The position numbers were made by a program, and so were the translations under genes. Below, piece after piece: positions 1 through 8,772 of a stretch of 64,000 bases of DNA. The stretch comes from Chloroflexota bacterium. GTDB lineage: Bacteria > Chloroflexota > Anaerolineae > Anaerolineales > Anaerolineaceae. The DNA is taken from assembly GCA_012517865.1 (NCBI GenBank), contig JAAYUC010000001.1, forward strand, positions 62,001 through 126,000. The letters run 5' to 3'. The notes beneath the pieces were generated by a model. That model was not told where the DNA came from. It did no database searches and saw nothing but the letters and a program-made list of their open reading frames with translations. Position 1 is the stretch's first letter; each line of letters starts with the position of its first letter.

Positions 1-111
1 GTGCTGATTAACGACGAAGAAATCGCCGAAGGAATTGGCGGCAGCAAGCAGCTTGCCGAAAAATCTGCCGCGGCGGCCGCGATCTTGAAAATTGGATTAA
101 AAGAAAAATGA
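1..111 (+). CDS. rnc: Ribonuclease III, C-terminal end (partial)
   Basis: Only the last 36 codons are in the window, in frame 1 from the first base. The peptide holds the IAEGIGGSKQLAEKSAA stretch typical of the last helix of a double-stranded RNA binding domain, as at the C-terminus of RNase III, which cuts dsRNA during rRNA and mRNA maturation. The stop TGA overlaps the smc start (ATGA), and rnc-smc is a common bacterial gene order, which supports the call. The catalytic domain lies outside the window. Other dsRBD proteins cannot be strictly excluded. Confidence 0.8.
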   Translation: MLINDEEIAEGIGGSKQLAEKSAAAAAILKIGLKEK

Positions 112-3100
112 ACCAAATTAAGCTAGCATCGCTTGAAATGCACGGCTACAAAACCTTCGCGCGCCAGACCGTTCTGCGTTTCCCCGCGAATACCACCGCG
201 ATTGTCGGACCGAACGGCTCGGGAAAATCTAACGTGGCGGACGCGATTCGATGGGTATTGGGAGAACAGTCCTATTCCCTGCTGCGCGCAAAAAAAACTG
301 AGGACATGATTTATATCGGTTCCGACCAGCGCGCGCGCGCCGGTATGGCTTCGGTTTCGATTACCTTCAACAACGAGACCAATTGGCTGCCAATTGATTA
401 CAACGAAGTGGTTCTGACCCGCCGCGCCTATCGCGACGGCACCAATGAATACCTGCTCAATAACCAACGCGTGCGGCTGAAAGATTTTCATGAGCTGCTG
501 GCAAAAACCGGCCTCAGCGACCGGACTTACACAATTATTGGACAGGGATTGGTAGACCTGGCGCTTTCCATCAAGCCCGATGAACGCAGCAAGCTCTTTG
601 AGGAAGCTGCCGGCATAGGTTTATACCGCTCCCGCAAGGAAGAAGCCCTTAAACGCCTGGAAAGCACACAGCGCAACCTGGAACGCGCGCTGGATATTGT
701 GGATGAAATTCGACCCCGGCTGCGCAGCCTGGAAAGACAGGCTGCCCGCGTGGGCGAGTATAAAAAGGTCCAGGAAAGCCTCCAGGAAAAACTGCGAGCC
801 TGGTATGGATACCATTGGTTCAAAGCCCAGGAAGAAATCGCGCGCCTGAAACAGGAATTGGAAGCGGCAGAAGAATCTTCTGCCCGGGCGCTCGCGCTGC
901 TTCAGCAGAACCAGGAAACCTCCGCTTCTCTCAAGGAAAGCATGGCCGCTCAAAGGGAGATGGTAAACCAACTGCATCAAAGGCTCGGAAAGCTGCACGA
1001 TGCCATTCAAGCCGCCAATAGAGACCTGGCTGTGAACGATGAGCGCGAGCAGTCGTTGGTCAGGGCTCAGGCGCAGATTGGTGATGACCTGGCAAAATTG
1101 GAAGAAACGCTGGAGTCGGCTGAAAAGACGTTGGAGTTAATGCGGCAAGAAGCCGAGAAAGAGACGCAAACCCTGGCGCAGCTTCAGGAAAAACGCCGGC
1201 AAATCGAAGCAGAATTGACAGAAGAGCGAAAGAAGCGCAAAGACCTGCAGACCAGGCAAAACGACCTGCAGACCCGCCTCGTAAACCTCGATAAAGAGGC
1301 CCTTGTTCTTAAAAGCAGGAGAAATGAAATTGTCAACCGGCTGGAATCGCTTCAACGCGGTCTGAAGAGCAGCAGCGAGATTCTGGAGACCATCACGAAG
1401 GATGAACAAAACGCCGCGGAAACGCGCCGAAACCTTGAAAACAAATTGGCAGAACACGAGAGACAGCTTCTGGAACTGGATAATCAGCGCAAAGCGCACC
1501 AGGATAATCAGCTGAAGGCAAAGCGGGAGCGAGAGGAAAATTCCGCCCAAATAAACCGATTGAATCTTGAGAAGAATAAACTGACCAATCAGCTTCAGCT
1601 GATGCGTCAGGCTCAGGAGAGCATGGCAGGGTTTTCGGAGGGCGCGAAAACATTCCTGCAGCACCCGCGCGTCAGGCGGTATGGAAAAAAGATTACCGAC
1701 CTGGCCAGCAAATTGGAGGTTTCTGAAAAGTACGAAAAAGCGGTCAGCTCCGCTTTGGGTGAAGCTGTTGACCTGTTAATTCTCCCGGAAGACCGGCTGG
1801 ACAAGGACTTATTAACGACCCTGGCAGCTTATGCTGAAAGTAAAGTCGCGCTCATTGGTTTAGAAGGCCTGAGCCAAGCCAAAGCGCAGCCAGCGCCCTC
1901 AGGAGAAGGCATCCTGGGAAGCGCGGTAGCATTTGTTCAGGCCCCGGAATCAATCTCCGCCCTGGTGGAGCACTTGCTGAGTCAATATCTGTTGGTGGAG
2001 ACGTTGGACCATGCTCTTAGCCTGCCTGGTAAGGTTCGCGAAGCCTATAACCTGGTCACGTTAAACGGTGAAGTTTTGCTGCGCAGCGGTATCGCTGTGC
2101 TTGGCAAACAAAAGTCCGCCAGTAAGGTAAGCTTCGTGCGCACTCGCAAAGAACTGGAAGAGGCGCTTGTTGTGCTGGAACAAAAGCTTATCGAGCTGGC
2201 AGCTAAAGACAGTGAGTACCAACGCGTCCAGGCGGAAACTGACCAGCAAGTAACCAGAATTCAAAACGAGCAGCGCAGCCTGGAAAAACAGATAAACGAG
2301 CTGCGCCGAGAACTAAATACCGCGCTTGTGAACCTGGATAAAGCGCAAAACCGGCGGAAGTGGACTGAAAAGCAAATTGAGGATAATGAGCAGGAAAAGG
2401 CGCGTCTCGAAAGTGAACAGACCGCGCTGAAGGAAAAAGCTGAAGCAGTCCGTCTCCAGATGGAAAACCTAAACAAGTCGCTTGACGAGCTGAAAAACAG
2501 CATGGAAGAGCAAACTCTGGATGACCTGGAGCATCAGTACCAATACCTGCAGATGGAATGCCGCGTTCAGGAACAGGCTCTGCTGCACACCCAGGAAACT
2601 ATTAAATCCCTGGAGCGGCGGGTAGTTTCGGACCGTGAAAGGAAAGGTCTGCTCAATCAGCGCAGCAGTGCGAACAATGAAGAACTTGCGACTTTGCGCA
2701 TCAGAAAAGCGGAGTTCATCGAGGCAATTCGGCGTCTGAACGCTGAGGTTGAATCTGTGCGCGCTAATGAACTGTCCGTCAATCAGGAGCAGCTGCGCAA
2801 TTTGGAAGCTGAGTACAAAGTCTCAACGGAAGCGGAAGCCGAGCTGCAGAAAGACCTTTCGTTCAAAGAGCGTCAGACCACACACATCCAGCTGGAGCTT
2901 GGCCGGAAGATGGAGAGGTTGGAAAATCTTCGGTCGCACATTGAGGATGATTTTGGACTGATTGAGCTGGAGTACCGCAATGAATACTCGGTCTCTACGC
3001 CGCTGCCCTTCCCGGACATGGTTATAGAAACGCTCACGGAAACCCCCGCATTGCCTGCCGGAATTGAAGAGGAAATGCGCGACCTCAAGAATCATTTGCG

Positions 3101-3722
3101 CCGCATAGGGGTGGTGAATTTTGAGGCCGAAAATGAATACAACGAGGTCAAAAATCGTTACGAGAACCTGACGGCGCAAATCTCTGACCTTCAGGCTGCC
3201 ATTGTGGATATCCAGAGCATGATTTCCGAGCTAAACGAGGTCATGCAGCGCGATTTTCTGAACACCTTCAAATCAGTCAGCGCAGAATTCAGCAAGATGT
3301 TTGCCCGACTGTTTAACGGCGGCTCCGCGCGATTAATTCTTTCCGACGAATCTTCGCCTATTGAAGGCGGGATTGAGATTGAAGCGCGCCTACCCGGGAA
3401 ACGTGAGCAGGGATTGGTGCTCCTTTCGGGCGGGGAACGCAGCCTGACAGCAGTCGCATTAGTTTTTGCCCTGTTAAAAATCTCCCCAACACCGTTTTGC
3501 GTGCTTGATGAGGTTGATGCGATGCTTGACGAGTCGAATGTGGGTAGGTTCATCGAGCTGCTCAAGGATCTTTCTAACGAGACCCAGTTCTTGCTGATTA
3601 CTCACAACAGAAACACGGTGCAGGCAGCCGATGTCATTTACGGCGTCACGATGGGCAAAGACGGTGCGAGCCAGATTATCAGCCTGCGTCTTGATGAAGT
3701 GGATGAAAGCTACGTAAAATAG
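108..3722 (+). CDS. smc: Chromosome segregation ATPase SMC
   Basis: 1204 residues, normal for bacterial SMC, the core of the condensin-like complex that organises and segregates the chromosome. The N-terminal ATPase half has Walker A GPNGSGKSN near residue 36; two long charged coiled coils flank a hinge around residues 500-680; the C-terminal half has the ABC signature LLSGGERSLTA and Walker B CVLDEVDAMLD near residue 1130. The start overlaps the rnc stop by 4 bp, suggesting translational coupling. ScpA and ScpB genes are not in the window. A bidirectional terminator follows. Confidence 0.97.
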   Translation: MNQIKLASLEMHGYKTFARQTVLRFPANTTAIVGPNGSGKSNVADAIRWVLGEQSYSLLRAKKTEDMIYIGSDQRARAGMASVSITFNNETNWLPIDYNEVVLTRRAYRDGTNEYLLNNQRVRLKDFHELLAKTGLSDRTYTIIGQGLVDLALSIKPDERSKLFEEAAGIGLYRSRKEEALKRLESTQRNLERALDIVDEIRPRLRSLERQAARVGEYKKVQESLQEKLRAWYGYHWFKAQEEIARLKQELEAAEESSARALALLQQNQETSASLKESMAAQREMVNQLHQRLGKLHDAIQAANRDLAVNDEREQSLVRAQAQIGDDLAKLEETLESAEKTLELMRQEAEKETQTLAQLQEKRRQIEAELTEERKKRKDLQTRQNDLQTRLVNLDKEALVLKSRRNEIVNRLESLQRGLKSSSEILETITKDEQNAAETRRNLENKLAEHERQLLELDNQRKAHQDNQLKAKREREENSAQINRLNLEKNKLTNQLQLMRQAQESMAGFSEGAKTFLQHPRVRRYGKKITDLASKLEVSEKYEKAVSSALGEAVDLLILPEDRLDKDLLTTLAAYAESKVALIGLEGLSQAKAQPAPSGEGILGSAVAFVQAPESISALVEHLLSQYLLVETLDHALSLPGKVREAYNLVTLNGEVLLRSGIAVLGKQKSASKVSFVRTRKELEEALVVLEQKLIELAAKDSEYQRVQAETDQQVTRIQNEQRSLEKQINELRRELNTALVNLDKAQNRRKWTEKQIEDNEQEKARLESEQTALKEKAEAVRLQMENLNKSLDELKNSMEEQTLDDLEHQYQYLQMECRVQEQALLHTQETIKSLERRVVSDRERKGLLNQRSSANNEELATLRIRKAEFIEAIRRLNAEVESVRANELSVNQEQLRNLEAEYKVSTEAEAELQKDLSFKERQTTHIQLELGRKMERLENLRSHIEDDFGLIELEYRNEYSVSTPLPFPDMVIETLTETPALPAGIEEEMRDLKNHLRRIGVVNFEAENEYNEVKNRYENLTAQISDLQAAIVDIQSMISELNEVMQRDFLNTFKSVSAEFSKMFARLFNGGSARLILSDESSPIEGGIEIEARLPGKREQGLVLLSGGERSLTAVALVFALLKISPTPFCVLDEVDAMLDESNVGRFIELLKDLSNETQFLLITHNRNTVQAADVIYGVTMGKDGASQIISLRLDEVDESYVK

Positions 3723-3828
3723 GTCTTTTCAAAGTCATAGGACAGCGGGCATGGTCAAAATCCACTGCCTCAGAAGCGCCCAGAATAGATAAACGCTCTC
3801 AAATTAGAACCAATGAATTGCTGGAAAT

Positions 3829-3859
3829 AAAAAAGCGGCTGAAAAATCAGCCGCTTTTT
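3829..3859. terminator. Bidirectional rho-independent terminator between smc and ppiC
   Basis: A 9 bp perfect stem (AGCGGCTGA / TCAGCCGCT, loop AAAA) is flanked by an A-run on the left and a T-run on the right, so it can end transcription of smc rightward and of the foldase gene leftward. Confidence 0.85.
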
Positions 3860-3873
3860 CTGTCAATCGTGAA

Positions 3874-5244
3874 TTAATTGCCGCTAAAAATCGCGTTGTA
3901 GAGCTCGGAAGTGACGGCCGGTTTGTTGGGAGTGAACTCCACCCAACGGTCATCGAGCACAATGTCACTGCGGGATGCGCGCAAATCATTCAACCATTTG
4001 GTAAAGGTATTCTGTTTCAGCGTCGCGAAGGCGGAGGCGTCCAGGTCGTTGACCGCGTGACCAACACACTGGATGATGTGATAGCCGAAGTCAGATTTTA
4101 CGGGTTCGCTAATCTCGCCCGGCTTCAAAGCAAAGGCGGCATCTTCAAAAGCCTGTACCATCACACCGCGGCCAAACCAACCTAAATCACCGCCGTTATC
4201 TTTGTTGGACGTATCGGTTGAGTATGTGGCGGCAAGCGTGTTCCATTCTTCCCCGTTGTTCAGGGCTTCCAGCACGGATTTCGCTTCATCTTCGGTAGCC
4301 ACAAGAATGTGGCGCGCCCAAACCTGTTCTTCCTTGGGTTCGAGGTCAGCGGTAATTGCTTCCAATAATTTTTCCCGCAGCAGCTGCGTACGGAAAGAGC
4401 GTTCAACCACATCCCTTGGAATGCCGTACGTGTTGATGTTTTTATAATAGTCTTTCAACACGCCGCCGTAAACCTTGGTCGTGAAGGCAGTCGGGGTGGG
4501 GGTGATAGTTGGTACTTTGGTTTCAGTCGGAACGCTTGTCGCGGTTGACCCTTCGGGAACAGGCTCAGACGTGGCAGTCGGGGCAAGCGTGGGAGTGGAG
4601 GTGTTGGTGGGCACCCAACCTTCAGGCGTCGAGGTCGCGGTAGGCAGCGGCGTGGGCGTATCTGTTGGTTGGATGATGGCAATTTGCGTCAGTGAAAGCG
4701 TTGGGGTGTTAACAATAGTTGGCGTGATGGTCGGGGTGGGAGTGCCTTCCGGGAAGAAATCAAAAGCCGCTTGCATTGCTTTCGCGACCTCTTCTTGACT
4801 CACGGTGATACCGCGTTTGGCAGCTTCTTCCTCAATCAGAATATCCTCTATCATGGTGTTCAACACCTGCTCGCCAATGACTGCCGGGCTGTTTAGAGAG
4901 GTGACCAAATTTTGAGCGGTCGTAAGGAAATTCGAACCATAACTGCCCAGCATTTGGTAGTAATAGTAGTAATTGCTGGCCTGATTCAGCATGTTCAGAC
5001 GGGTGTACTTCACCACGGGCTGATAGTCGCGAACGGTAATCTTTTTATCACCGACGGTTGCAAGCACTGTTGAAGGCTTAACAATGTAGTTGTCAACCAA
5101 AACATAACCAAGCAGGCCAATCACGATCGCGGCAATGGAAAGCGTTCCGATAAGGATGGCTCTGGTCTCGCGGCGTTCCCTTTCCTGTTTGGCAAGGTGT
5201 TTTTTTGTCACTCCCTGCTTTTCTGGTATGCGGTTATTCGCCAT
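3874..5244 (-). CDS. Membrane-anchored parvulin-type peptidyl-prolyl isomerase (PpiC/SurA-like)
   Basis: 456 residues. A basic N-terminus and one transmembrane helix (about residues 29-52, AILIGTLSIAAIVIGLLGYV) anchor it outside the membrane. A SurA-N-like helical region follows, then an unusual Pro/Thr-rich linker (about residues 170-260, repeats of TPTxTPT), and a rotamase domain starting at WARHILVAT with GDLGWFGRG and FGYHIIQ, all parvulin hallmarks. Probable role: folding of exported proteins. The start is 12 bp after the rpsR stop on the same strand, so it may be read with rpsF-rpsR. The Pro/Thr linker gives GC-rich repeats that create false antisense reading frames. Confidence 0.88.
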   Translation of the reverse strand: MANNRIPEKQGVTKKHLAKQERERRETRAILIGTLSIAAIVIGLLGYVLVDNYIVKPSTVLATVGDKKITVRDYQPVVKYTRLNMLNQASNYYYYYQMLGSYGSNFLTTAQNLVTSLNSPAVIGEQVLNTMIEDILIEEEAAKRGITVSQEEVAKAMQAAFDFFPEGTPTPTITPTIVNTPTLSLTQIAIIQPTDTPTPLPTATSTPEGWVPTNTSTPTLAPTATSEPVPEGSTATSVPTETKVPTITPTPTAFTTKVYGGVLKDYYKNINTYGIPRDVVERSFRTQLLREKLLEAITADLEPKEEQVWARHILVATEDEAKSVLEALNNGEEWNTLAATYSTDTSNKDNGGDLGWFGRGVMVQAFEDAAFALKPGEISEPVKSDFGYHIIQCVGHAVNDLDASAFATLKQNTFTKWLNDLRASRSDIVLDDRWVEFTPNKPAVTSELYNAIFSGN

Positions 5245-5256
5245 AAGGAATCACCT

Positions 5257-5532
5257 CTATGCGTTCTGATCGTACCAGATGTCACCTTCAAAAGGAATTA
5301 AGGCGATGTGGCGCGCGTTTTTGATGGCTTTGGCAACTTCGCGTTGATGCTTGGCACAGGTGCCAGTCTGGCGGCGCGGGCGGATTTTGCCGGTTTCGTT
5401 AACGAAACGGGTCATCAGCTCAACGTTCTTGTAGTCAATGGCCAGATTCTTATCTGCGCAGAACTGGCAGAATTTTGGCTTGGAAACGTAATGACGGCGG
5501 TCACCGCCACCATTGGATTTGTAATCGGACAT
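5257..5532 (-). CDS. rpsR: 30S ribosomal protein bS18
   Basis: 91 residues. It has the bS18 core (IDYKNVELMTRFVNETGKI, RRQTGTCAKHQREVAKAIK) with a zinc-ribbon-like CxxC near residue 22 and CxxH near residue 58, the C-plus form that likely binds zinc. In the 30S subunit it pairs with bS6 on the platform. It follows rpsF by 12 bp. In many bacteria ssb lies between rpsF and rpsR; here it is absent, so the single-strand binding protein must be encoded elsewhere. Confidence 0.97.
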   Translation of the reverse strand: MSDYKSNGGGDRRHYVSKPKFCQFCADKNLAIDYKNVELMTRFVNETGKIRPRRQTGTCAKHQREVAKAIKNARHIALIPFEGDIWYDQNA

Positions 5533-5544
5533 TTCTATTCCTTT

Positions 5545-5829
5545 CTACTCTGCTCGGACAACGATAGAGCGCAGAATTTGTTCGTTGTAGCCCAACGTGC
5601 GGCGAAGATTGGCTACTTCGGCCGGGTCAAGCTTGAAGGACACAAAAACATAGTAGCCTTCAGTCAACTTGCGGATGGGATAAGCTAATCTGCGCTTACC
5701 CCAACGGTCCACTTTAATGATCTCACCGTTCGCGTTCTTGATTAAATTTTCTACGGTTTCGGCAAGCCCATTAAGCGTGGCTTCGTCCAGGTCTGCCTGG
5801 AGAATATAAACTAACTCGTAAGTATGCAT
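5545..5829 (-). CDS. rpsF: 30S ribosomal protein bS6
   Basis: 94 residues, typical for bS6: YELVYILQADLDE at the N-terminus, the KVDRWGKRRLAYPI signature and a final basic strand. It binds bS18 and 16S rRNA. First gene of rpsF-rpsR(-ppiC). The mRNA leader carries a hairpin that looks like the known S6:S18 autoregulatory element (5858-5887). RBS AAAGGAG lies about 8 nt before the ATG. Confidence 0.97.
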   Translation of the reverse strand: MHTYELVYILQADLDEATLNGLAETVENLIKNANGEIIKVDRWGKRRLAYPIRKLTEGYYVFVSFKLDPAEVANLRRTLGYNEQILRSIVVRAE

Positions 5830-5857
5830 AAGTATGAGGCTCCTTTCCTCGGGTTAG

Positions 5858-5887
5858 CTCCTGCTGTACGCCGTTGGCGGGCAGGAG
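5858..5887 (-). promoter_or_regulatory. S6:S18-type ribosomal protein leader RNA element
   Basis: On the minus strand CTCCTGC pairs with GCAGGAG (7 bp); the enclosed stretch CCGCCAACGGCGTACA holds the exposed CCG and a small inner GCC/GGC stem, as described for the S6:S18 complex-binding leader. It lies about 30 nt before rpsF. Binding of surplus S6:S18 would repress translation of the operon. Assigned by eye from the stem and the CCG motif. Confidence 0.65.
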
Positions 5888-5925
5888 TGGAAGGTATCAG
5901 GTATTTCCTGAATTTAACGGGAGGT

Positions 5926-5953
5926 AGTTTATCACAAGATTGAAAATTTGCAA
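5926..5953 (-). promoter_or_regulatory. Predicted promoter for rpsF operon
   Basis: Minus strand TTGCAA (5948-5953), 16 nt spacer, TAAACT (5926-5931). It lies upstream of the S6:S18-type leader. Match to consensus is moderate. Confidence 0.4.
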
Positions 5954-5967
5954 GCCAGTTTTTTCAT

Positions 5968-5993
5968 AAAAAAGTGCCGGCAGAAGCCGGCAC
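5968..5993 (-). terminator. Rho-independent terminator after holin-like gene
   Basis: Minus strand GTGCCGGC / GCCGGCAC, 8 bp perfect stem with a 4 nt loop, followed by six T. It ends the leftward gene at 6012 and separates it from the rpsF promoter. Confidence 0.85.
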
Positions 5994-6011
5994 TATCAGG
6001 TCTCCAGAGTA

Positions 6012-6380
6012 TTAATCGTTTTCTTTTCGCTTTTCGCGGCTGAAGAGGATGGTGATGATGCTGACAATCAGCGAGCCAAACAGAGCCGGCCAGAAACCGT
6101 TCACCTGAAAGCCGACATGGAAAATATTCTGGGCAATGTTGGAGGAAAGCAGGAAAACCGCTGCATTCAAGACAAGGCTGAACAAACCCAGGGTAAGCAC
6201 TATCAGGCCGCAAGACAGGAATTTGAGCAGCGGTAGCAGCGTCGCGTTTAACAATGCGAGAATGGCGGCCATTACCGCGTAGGCAATCCAACCATTACCA
6301 GTGACTTCAATCCCAGGAACCAGGCAGGCTGCCAGGAAAAGGGCAAGCATGATAACTAACCAACGCGTAACAAATTTCAT
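6012..6380 (-). CDS. Four-helix membrane protein, phage holin family 4 / YvlD-like
   Basis: 122 residues from the ATG preceded by AAAGGAG (6 nt spacing); a longer frame starts at 6407 but lacks a ribosome site. Four hydrophobic helices span nearly the whole protein, with a short charged tail REKRKEND. The pattern (ALLNATLLPLLKFLSCGLIVLTLG in the middle) matches the YvlD / mycobacterial 4-TMS holin superfamily, small inner-membrane proteins that are widespread in non-phage contexts and of unclear role. Nothing nearby suggests a prophage. Single gene with its own terminator. Confidence 0.75.
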   Translation of the reverse strand: MKFVTRWLVIMLALFLAACLVPGIEVTGNGWIAYAVMAAILALLNATLLPLLKFLSCGLIVLTLGLFSLVLNAAVFLLSSNIAQNIFHVGFQVNGFWPALFGSLIVSIITILFSREKRKEND

Positions 6381-6468
6381 TTGATGCTCCTTTGCAATTA
6401 GGTTCACTCTGATTATGGCACAGCCCCAACGGAACGGCGCTAGAAAATATAAGGTTTTAAACAGTGAG

Positions 6469-6541
6469 CGCCCTTGACAGGATTCGAACCTGCAACCAAC
6501 AGCTTAGAAGGCTGGTGCTCTGTCCATTGAGCTACAAGGGC
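6469..6541 (-). tRNA. tRNA-Arg (anticodon UCU)
   Basis: Minus strand 73 nt cloverleaf: acceptor GCCCTTG/CAAGGGC, D arm GCTC/GAGC, anticodon loop CTTCTAA giving UCU, T arm with TTCGAAT. The 27-43 pair is a mismatch. CCA is not encoded. Decodes AGA/AGG. Confidence 0.95.
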
Positions 6542-6573
6542 GTACGAATATTTATTATATCAAAGTCAGCAAG

Positions 6574-6999
6574 CTATGCCGGTTTAATACCTTTGTAGAC
6601 CCTTCCGGTTCCAATTGTTCGCAGGATTGTCTCCGCGGGTTTGGAAAGCAAGGCTGAAAGTTCCAGGGCGTTCAAAGGAGTATTCCCGTTCACAAGGAAA
6701 ATCTTGAAAATCGAGTCCACCAGCGCGCTGCTGCCAGAAAGGAAGTCTGGCTGTTTGGCGCAGTGCTCTGTGAGTGTGTAAAGCAGCGCGTCAACCCGCG
6801 TCACCTCTCCTGTGGTCGAATCAATCAGGTCTATTTGGTCGGTATATGAGTAATCCGCAAGCAGTTTTTGGTGTTCAGGACAAAGGAAAGCTTGAAGATA
6901 GACTTTCCAATTGCTGTCTTGCGACTTCCACCACTCGAAATCAACATGAAATTTTGTTTTCAATGTCGGTTTGATTAAGGAAGAAATTCTCGAATCCAT
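6574..6999 (-). CDS. Uncharacterised protein, 141 aa
   Basis: No family recognised. A soluble, mixed-composition protein. The C-terminal part (GNTPLNALELSALLSKPAETILRTI) could form a winged-helix-like fold, but this is only a pattern impression. The start has GGAG 7 nt upstream. It follows the 528-residue gene at 7011 by 11 bp on the same strand, so the two are probably one operon and may act together. Lies just upstream of tRNA-Arg. Confidence 0.65.
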   Translation of the reverse strand: MDSRISSLIKPTLKTKFHVDFEWWKSQDSNWKVYLQAFLCPEHQKLLADYSYTDQIDLIDSTTGEVTRVDALLYTLTEHCAKQPDFLSGSSALVDSIFKIFLVNGNTPLNALELSALLSKPAETILRTIGTGRVYKGIKPA

Positions 7000-7010
7000 T
7001 CCCGCTCCAA

Positions 7011-8597
7011 TTATTCGCTTTCTGTTAGGTGATAATAATGGTCGCCTACGTGTGTAATTTCGTCGCTGGTAGAAAGAACCGAGAGCAAGTCCTGAGGCGG
7101 CGTGCGCCGAATGATATTCATCGCCGCGTACAGGTCGAGGAAGTGAACATGCCTCTGCGTGTTCAATTTCGAGAGTTCATTCATCATTCTCATTACGTCC
7201 ACTTTGAGAGGGATATTTTTAGACTTGCGGTCCTCCCAGAGTTTATCGATTGTGCTCAGGTCAGGAATGGCGATGGCCATGCGGTCGTGAAAACCAGCAT
7301 AAATTGGCTGACGCAGCAGCGCGATAACCAGACCTCCGTCCGCGCCAACCAAGACTGTCTTAATCCACTCCTTGTTCGAGCGCTTTTTCTGCGGGCGAAT
7401 TTTTACAACAGCCGGGTTATCTGTCGCAAAAAGCTCAATAATACTTCCTGGGATAAGGTTCTGAGCTTCGTACCAATCTCTCAGGCCGTAAACATAATTT
7501 TGTTTGCGGACTACCCACGCTGAAATCAGTTCACCGCTGGCGGCATCCTTAAGCGAAAACTTAACGTGTTCAGTCTCCAGCGCGGAGGGGAAGATTTTTC
7601 TGGTCTCAGTATTGATTGGCAGCGTGCCGGAGCGCCAATGCGGAAAGTTCAGAACCACAGAAGCTTGCGCGGCTGCATCTTCCTCGCCGTTTTGTGAGCC
7701 GTATTTGAAAAGTTCATCAGAGGTGCTCAGCATCATTTTTGCTGTCGCATCCGGGATTTCTTCAATCTCGGGTAATCGCGCAGGGACCCTCAGATAGATG
7801 GGGGTTTCCAACACCGACTGCGGCTCCAGTCTTTTCAGGAACCAGGCTATCACACCGGTAGTACCCACCTCATCAAAGCGCGGGTCTTCCTGCAGCTCGT
7901 AATTCAGCGAAAACTCCATCAATTTATCGTTTTCACCGTTGGACAGCTCCAATTGGCTCATCAGCTCGGCGGAGCTCATTGGACCGCCGTCTTTGGCATC
8001 CAACAATGCTTCTGCCAGGTTCAGATGTCCCGGTCCGATATCAATTAATAATGACTTTGGAAACCAGGTGTAGCCAATGCGCACCAGGTCCGATTGATTG
8101 TCGAGGGCTGCGCGCAGTTTGGTCTTAATGTCAGCTCCGAATTGCTGCCAGATTTCTTCCAAAGCGATAGCGCTGTCGGAAGCGGCTTCGTAATCCACGG
8201 TGTTCAGCGGATGGTCCTCAACATTGGCAGCATATTCCTTAATGGCGCCATCGGAGAATTCCACAGTCATCACGGTGAAGTCGCCAATCTCGGGGTTATT
8301 ACCTGGATGTGTGGCGGTTACCGTTCCGCTTTCCCAGGAACGCTGAGGGAAAACAATCCGTTCGCCAACCGCATGGGTATCCTTGGGTAGGTAGATTTTC
8401 CCAAGATCCTTTTGTTTTTTCTTGAGTTCCGCCCGCGCGTTTTCTAATCGGGTGGAAATCAACACGCGCGCCAGGCCTTCAATTGGCCGAGGTGACTCCT
8501 TTTCAAACAGAAAAGCTGAGATGGCCTGCAAATCTTCGGATGTAGCCTGAAGATCTTTCCACTGCTGCTCCTGAATCGGATTGTTTGGTAATGCCAT
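7011..8597 (-). CDS. Uncharacterised protein, 528 aa, with SH3-like segment
   Basis: No named family recognised. Around residues 75-130 the text GERIVFPQRSWESGTVTATH with a following VEFSDGAIKEY resembles a CarD/Tudor-type SH3 barrel. The rest is acidic, soluble and without signal or membrane segments. The C-terminal part (LNTQRHVHFLDLYAAMNIIRRT) is helical. RBS GAGGGAATT precedes the ATG; a TATAAT lies about 35 nt upstream (8629-8634). Operon with the 141-residue protein downstream. Function unknown; a nucleic-acid or protein scaffold role is only a guess. Confidence 0.7.
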   Translation of the reverse strand: MALPNNPIQEQQWKDLQATSEDLQAISAFLFEKESPRPIEGLARVLISTRLENARAELKKKQKDLGKIYLPKDTHAVGERIVFPQRSWESGTVTATHPGNNPEIGDFTVMTVEFSDGAIKEYAANVEDHPLNTVDYEAASDSAIALEEIWQQFGADIKTKLRAALDNQSDLVRIGYTWFPKSLLIDIGPGHLNLAEALLDAKDGGPMSSAELMSQLELSNGENDKLMEFSLNYELQEDPRFDEVGTTGVIAWFLKRLEPQSVLETPIYLRVPARLPEIEEIPDATAKMMLSTSDELFKYGSQNGEEDAAAQASVVLNFPHWRSGTLPINTETRKIFPSALETEHVKFSLKDAASGELISAWVVRKQNYVYGLRDWYEAQNLIPGSIIELFATDNPAVVKIRPQKKRSNKEWIKTVLVGADGGLVIALLRQPIYAGFHDRMAIAIPDLSTIDKLWEDRKSKNIPLKVDVMRMMNELSKLNTQRHVHFLDLYAAMNIIRRTPPQDLLSVLSTSDEITHVGDHYYHLTESE

Positions 8598-8628
8598 AAT
8601 TCCCTCGAAAAATCAAATTATTGTTTCG

Positions 8629-8634
8629 ATTATA
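8629..8634 (-). promoter_or_regulatory. -10 element for the 528-aa gene
   Basis: TATAAT on the minus strand in context GGTATAATCG, 31 nt before the ATG at 8597. No convincing -35. Confidence 0.45.
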
Positions 8635-8726
8635 CCTGATATGAAACAGACTTTGCCTTAAGAAATCCAGAAGCTAATCTTGTTGACACGGCCAATGTTG
8701 CGCGTAGCCACTATAAAGAAGGGAAA

Positions 8727-8749
8727 AAAGAACTGGCTTTTATGCCAGT
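8727..8749 (-). terminator. Terminator of ftsZ gene group
   Basis: Minus strand stem ACTGGC/GCCAGT with a 6 nt loop, followed by TTCTTTTTTCCC. It lies 24 nt after the stop of the 132-aa gene, closing the leftward group 11915-8773. Confidence 0.7.
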
Positions 8750-8772
8750 CCTTAATTCAATGGAGGTTTGAG

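Noticed and set aside
4490-4740. Possible tandem repeat or CRISPR-like array
   Set aside because: The repeated text is imperfect and codes for a TPT-type linker; no spacers of constant length.
4475-4798. Val/Gly-rich rightward reading frame
   Set aside because: It is the mirror of the Pro/Thr-rich linker of the foldase gene on the other strand; no ribosome site and implausible composition.
6012-6407. Prophage remnant suggested by a holin-like protein
   Set aside because: The YvlD-type family is common outside phages and no other phage genes are nearby.
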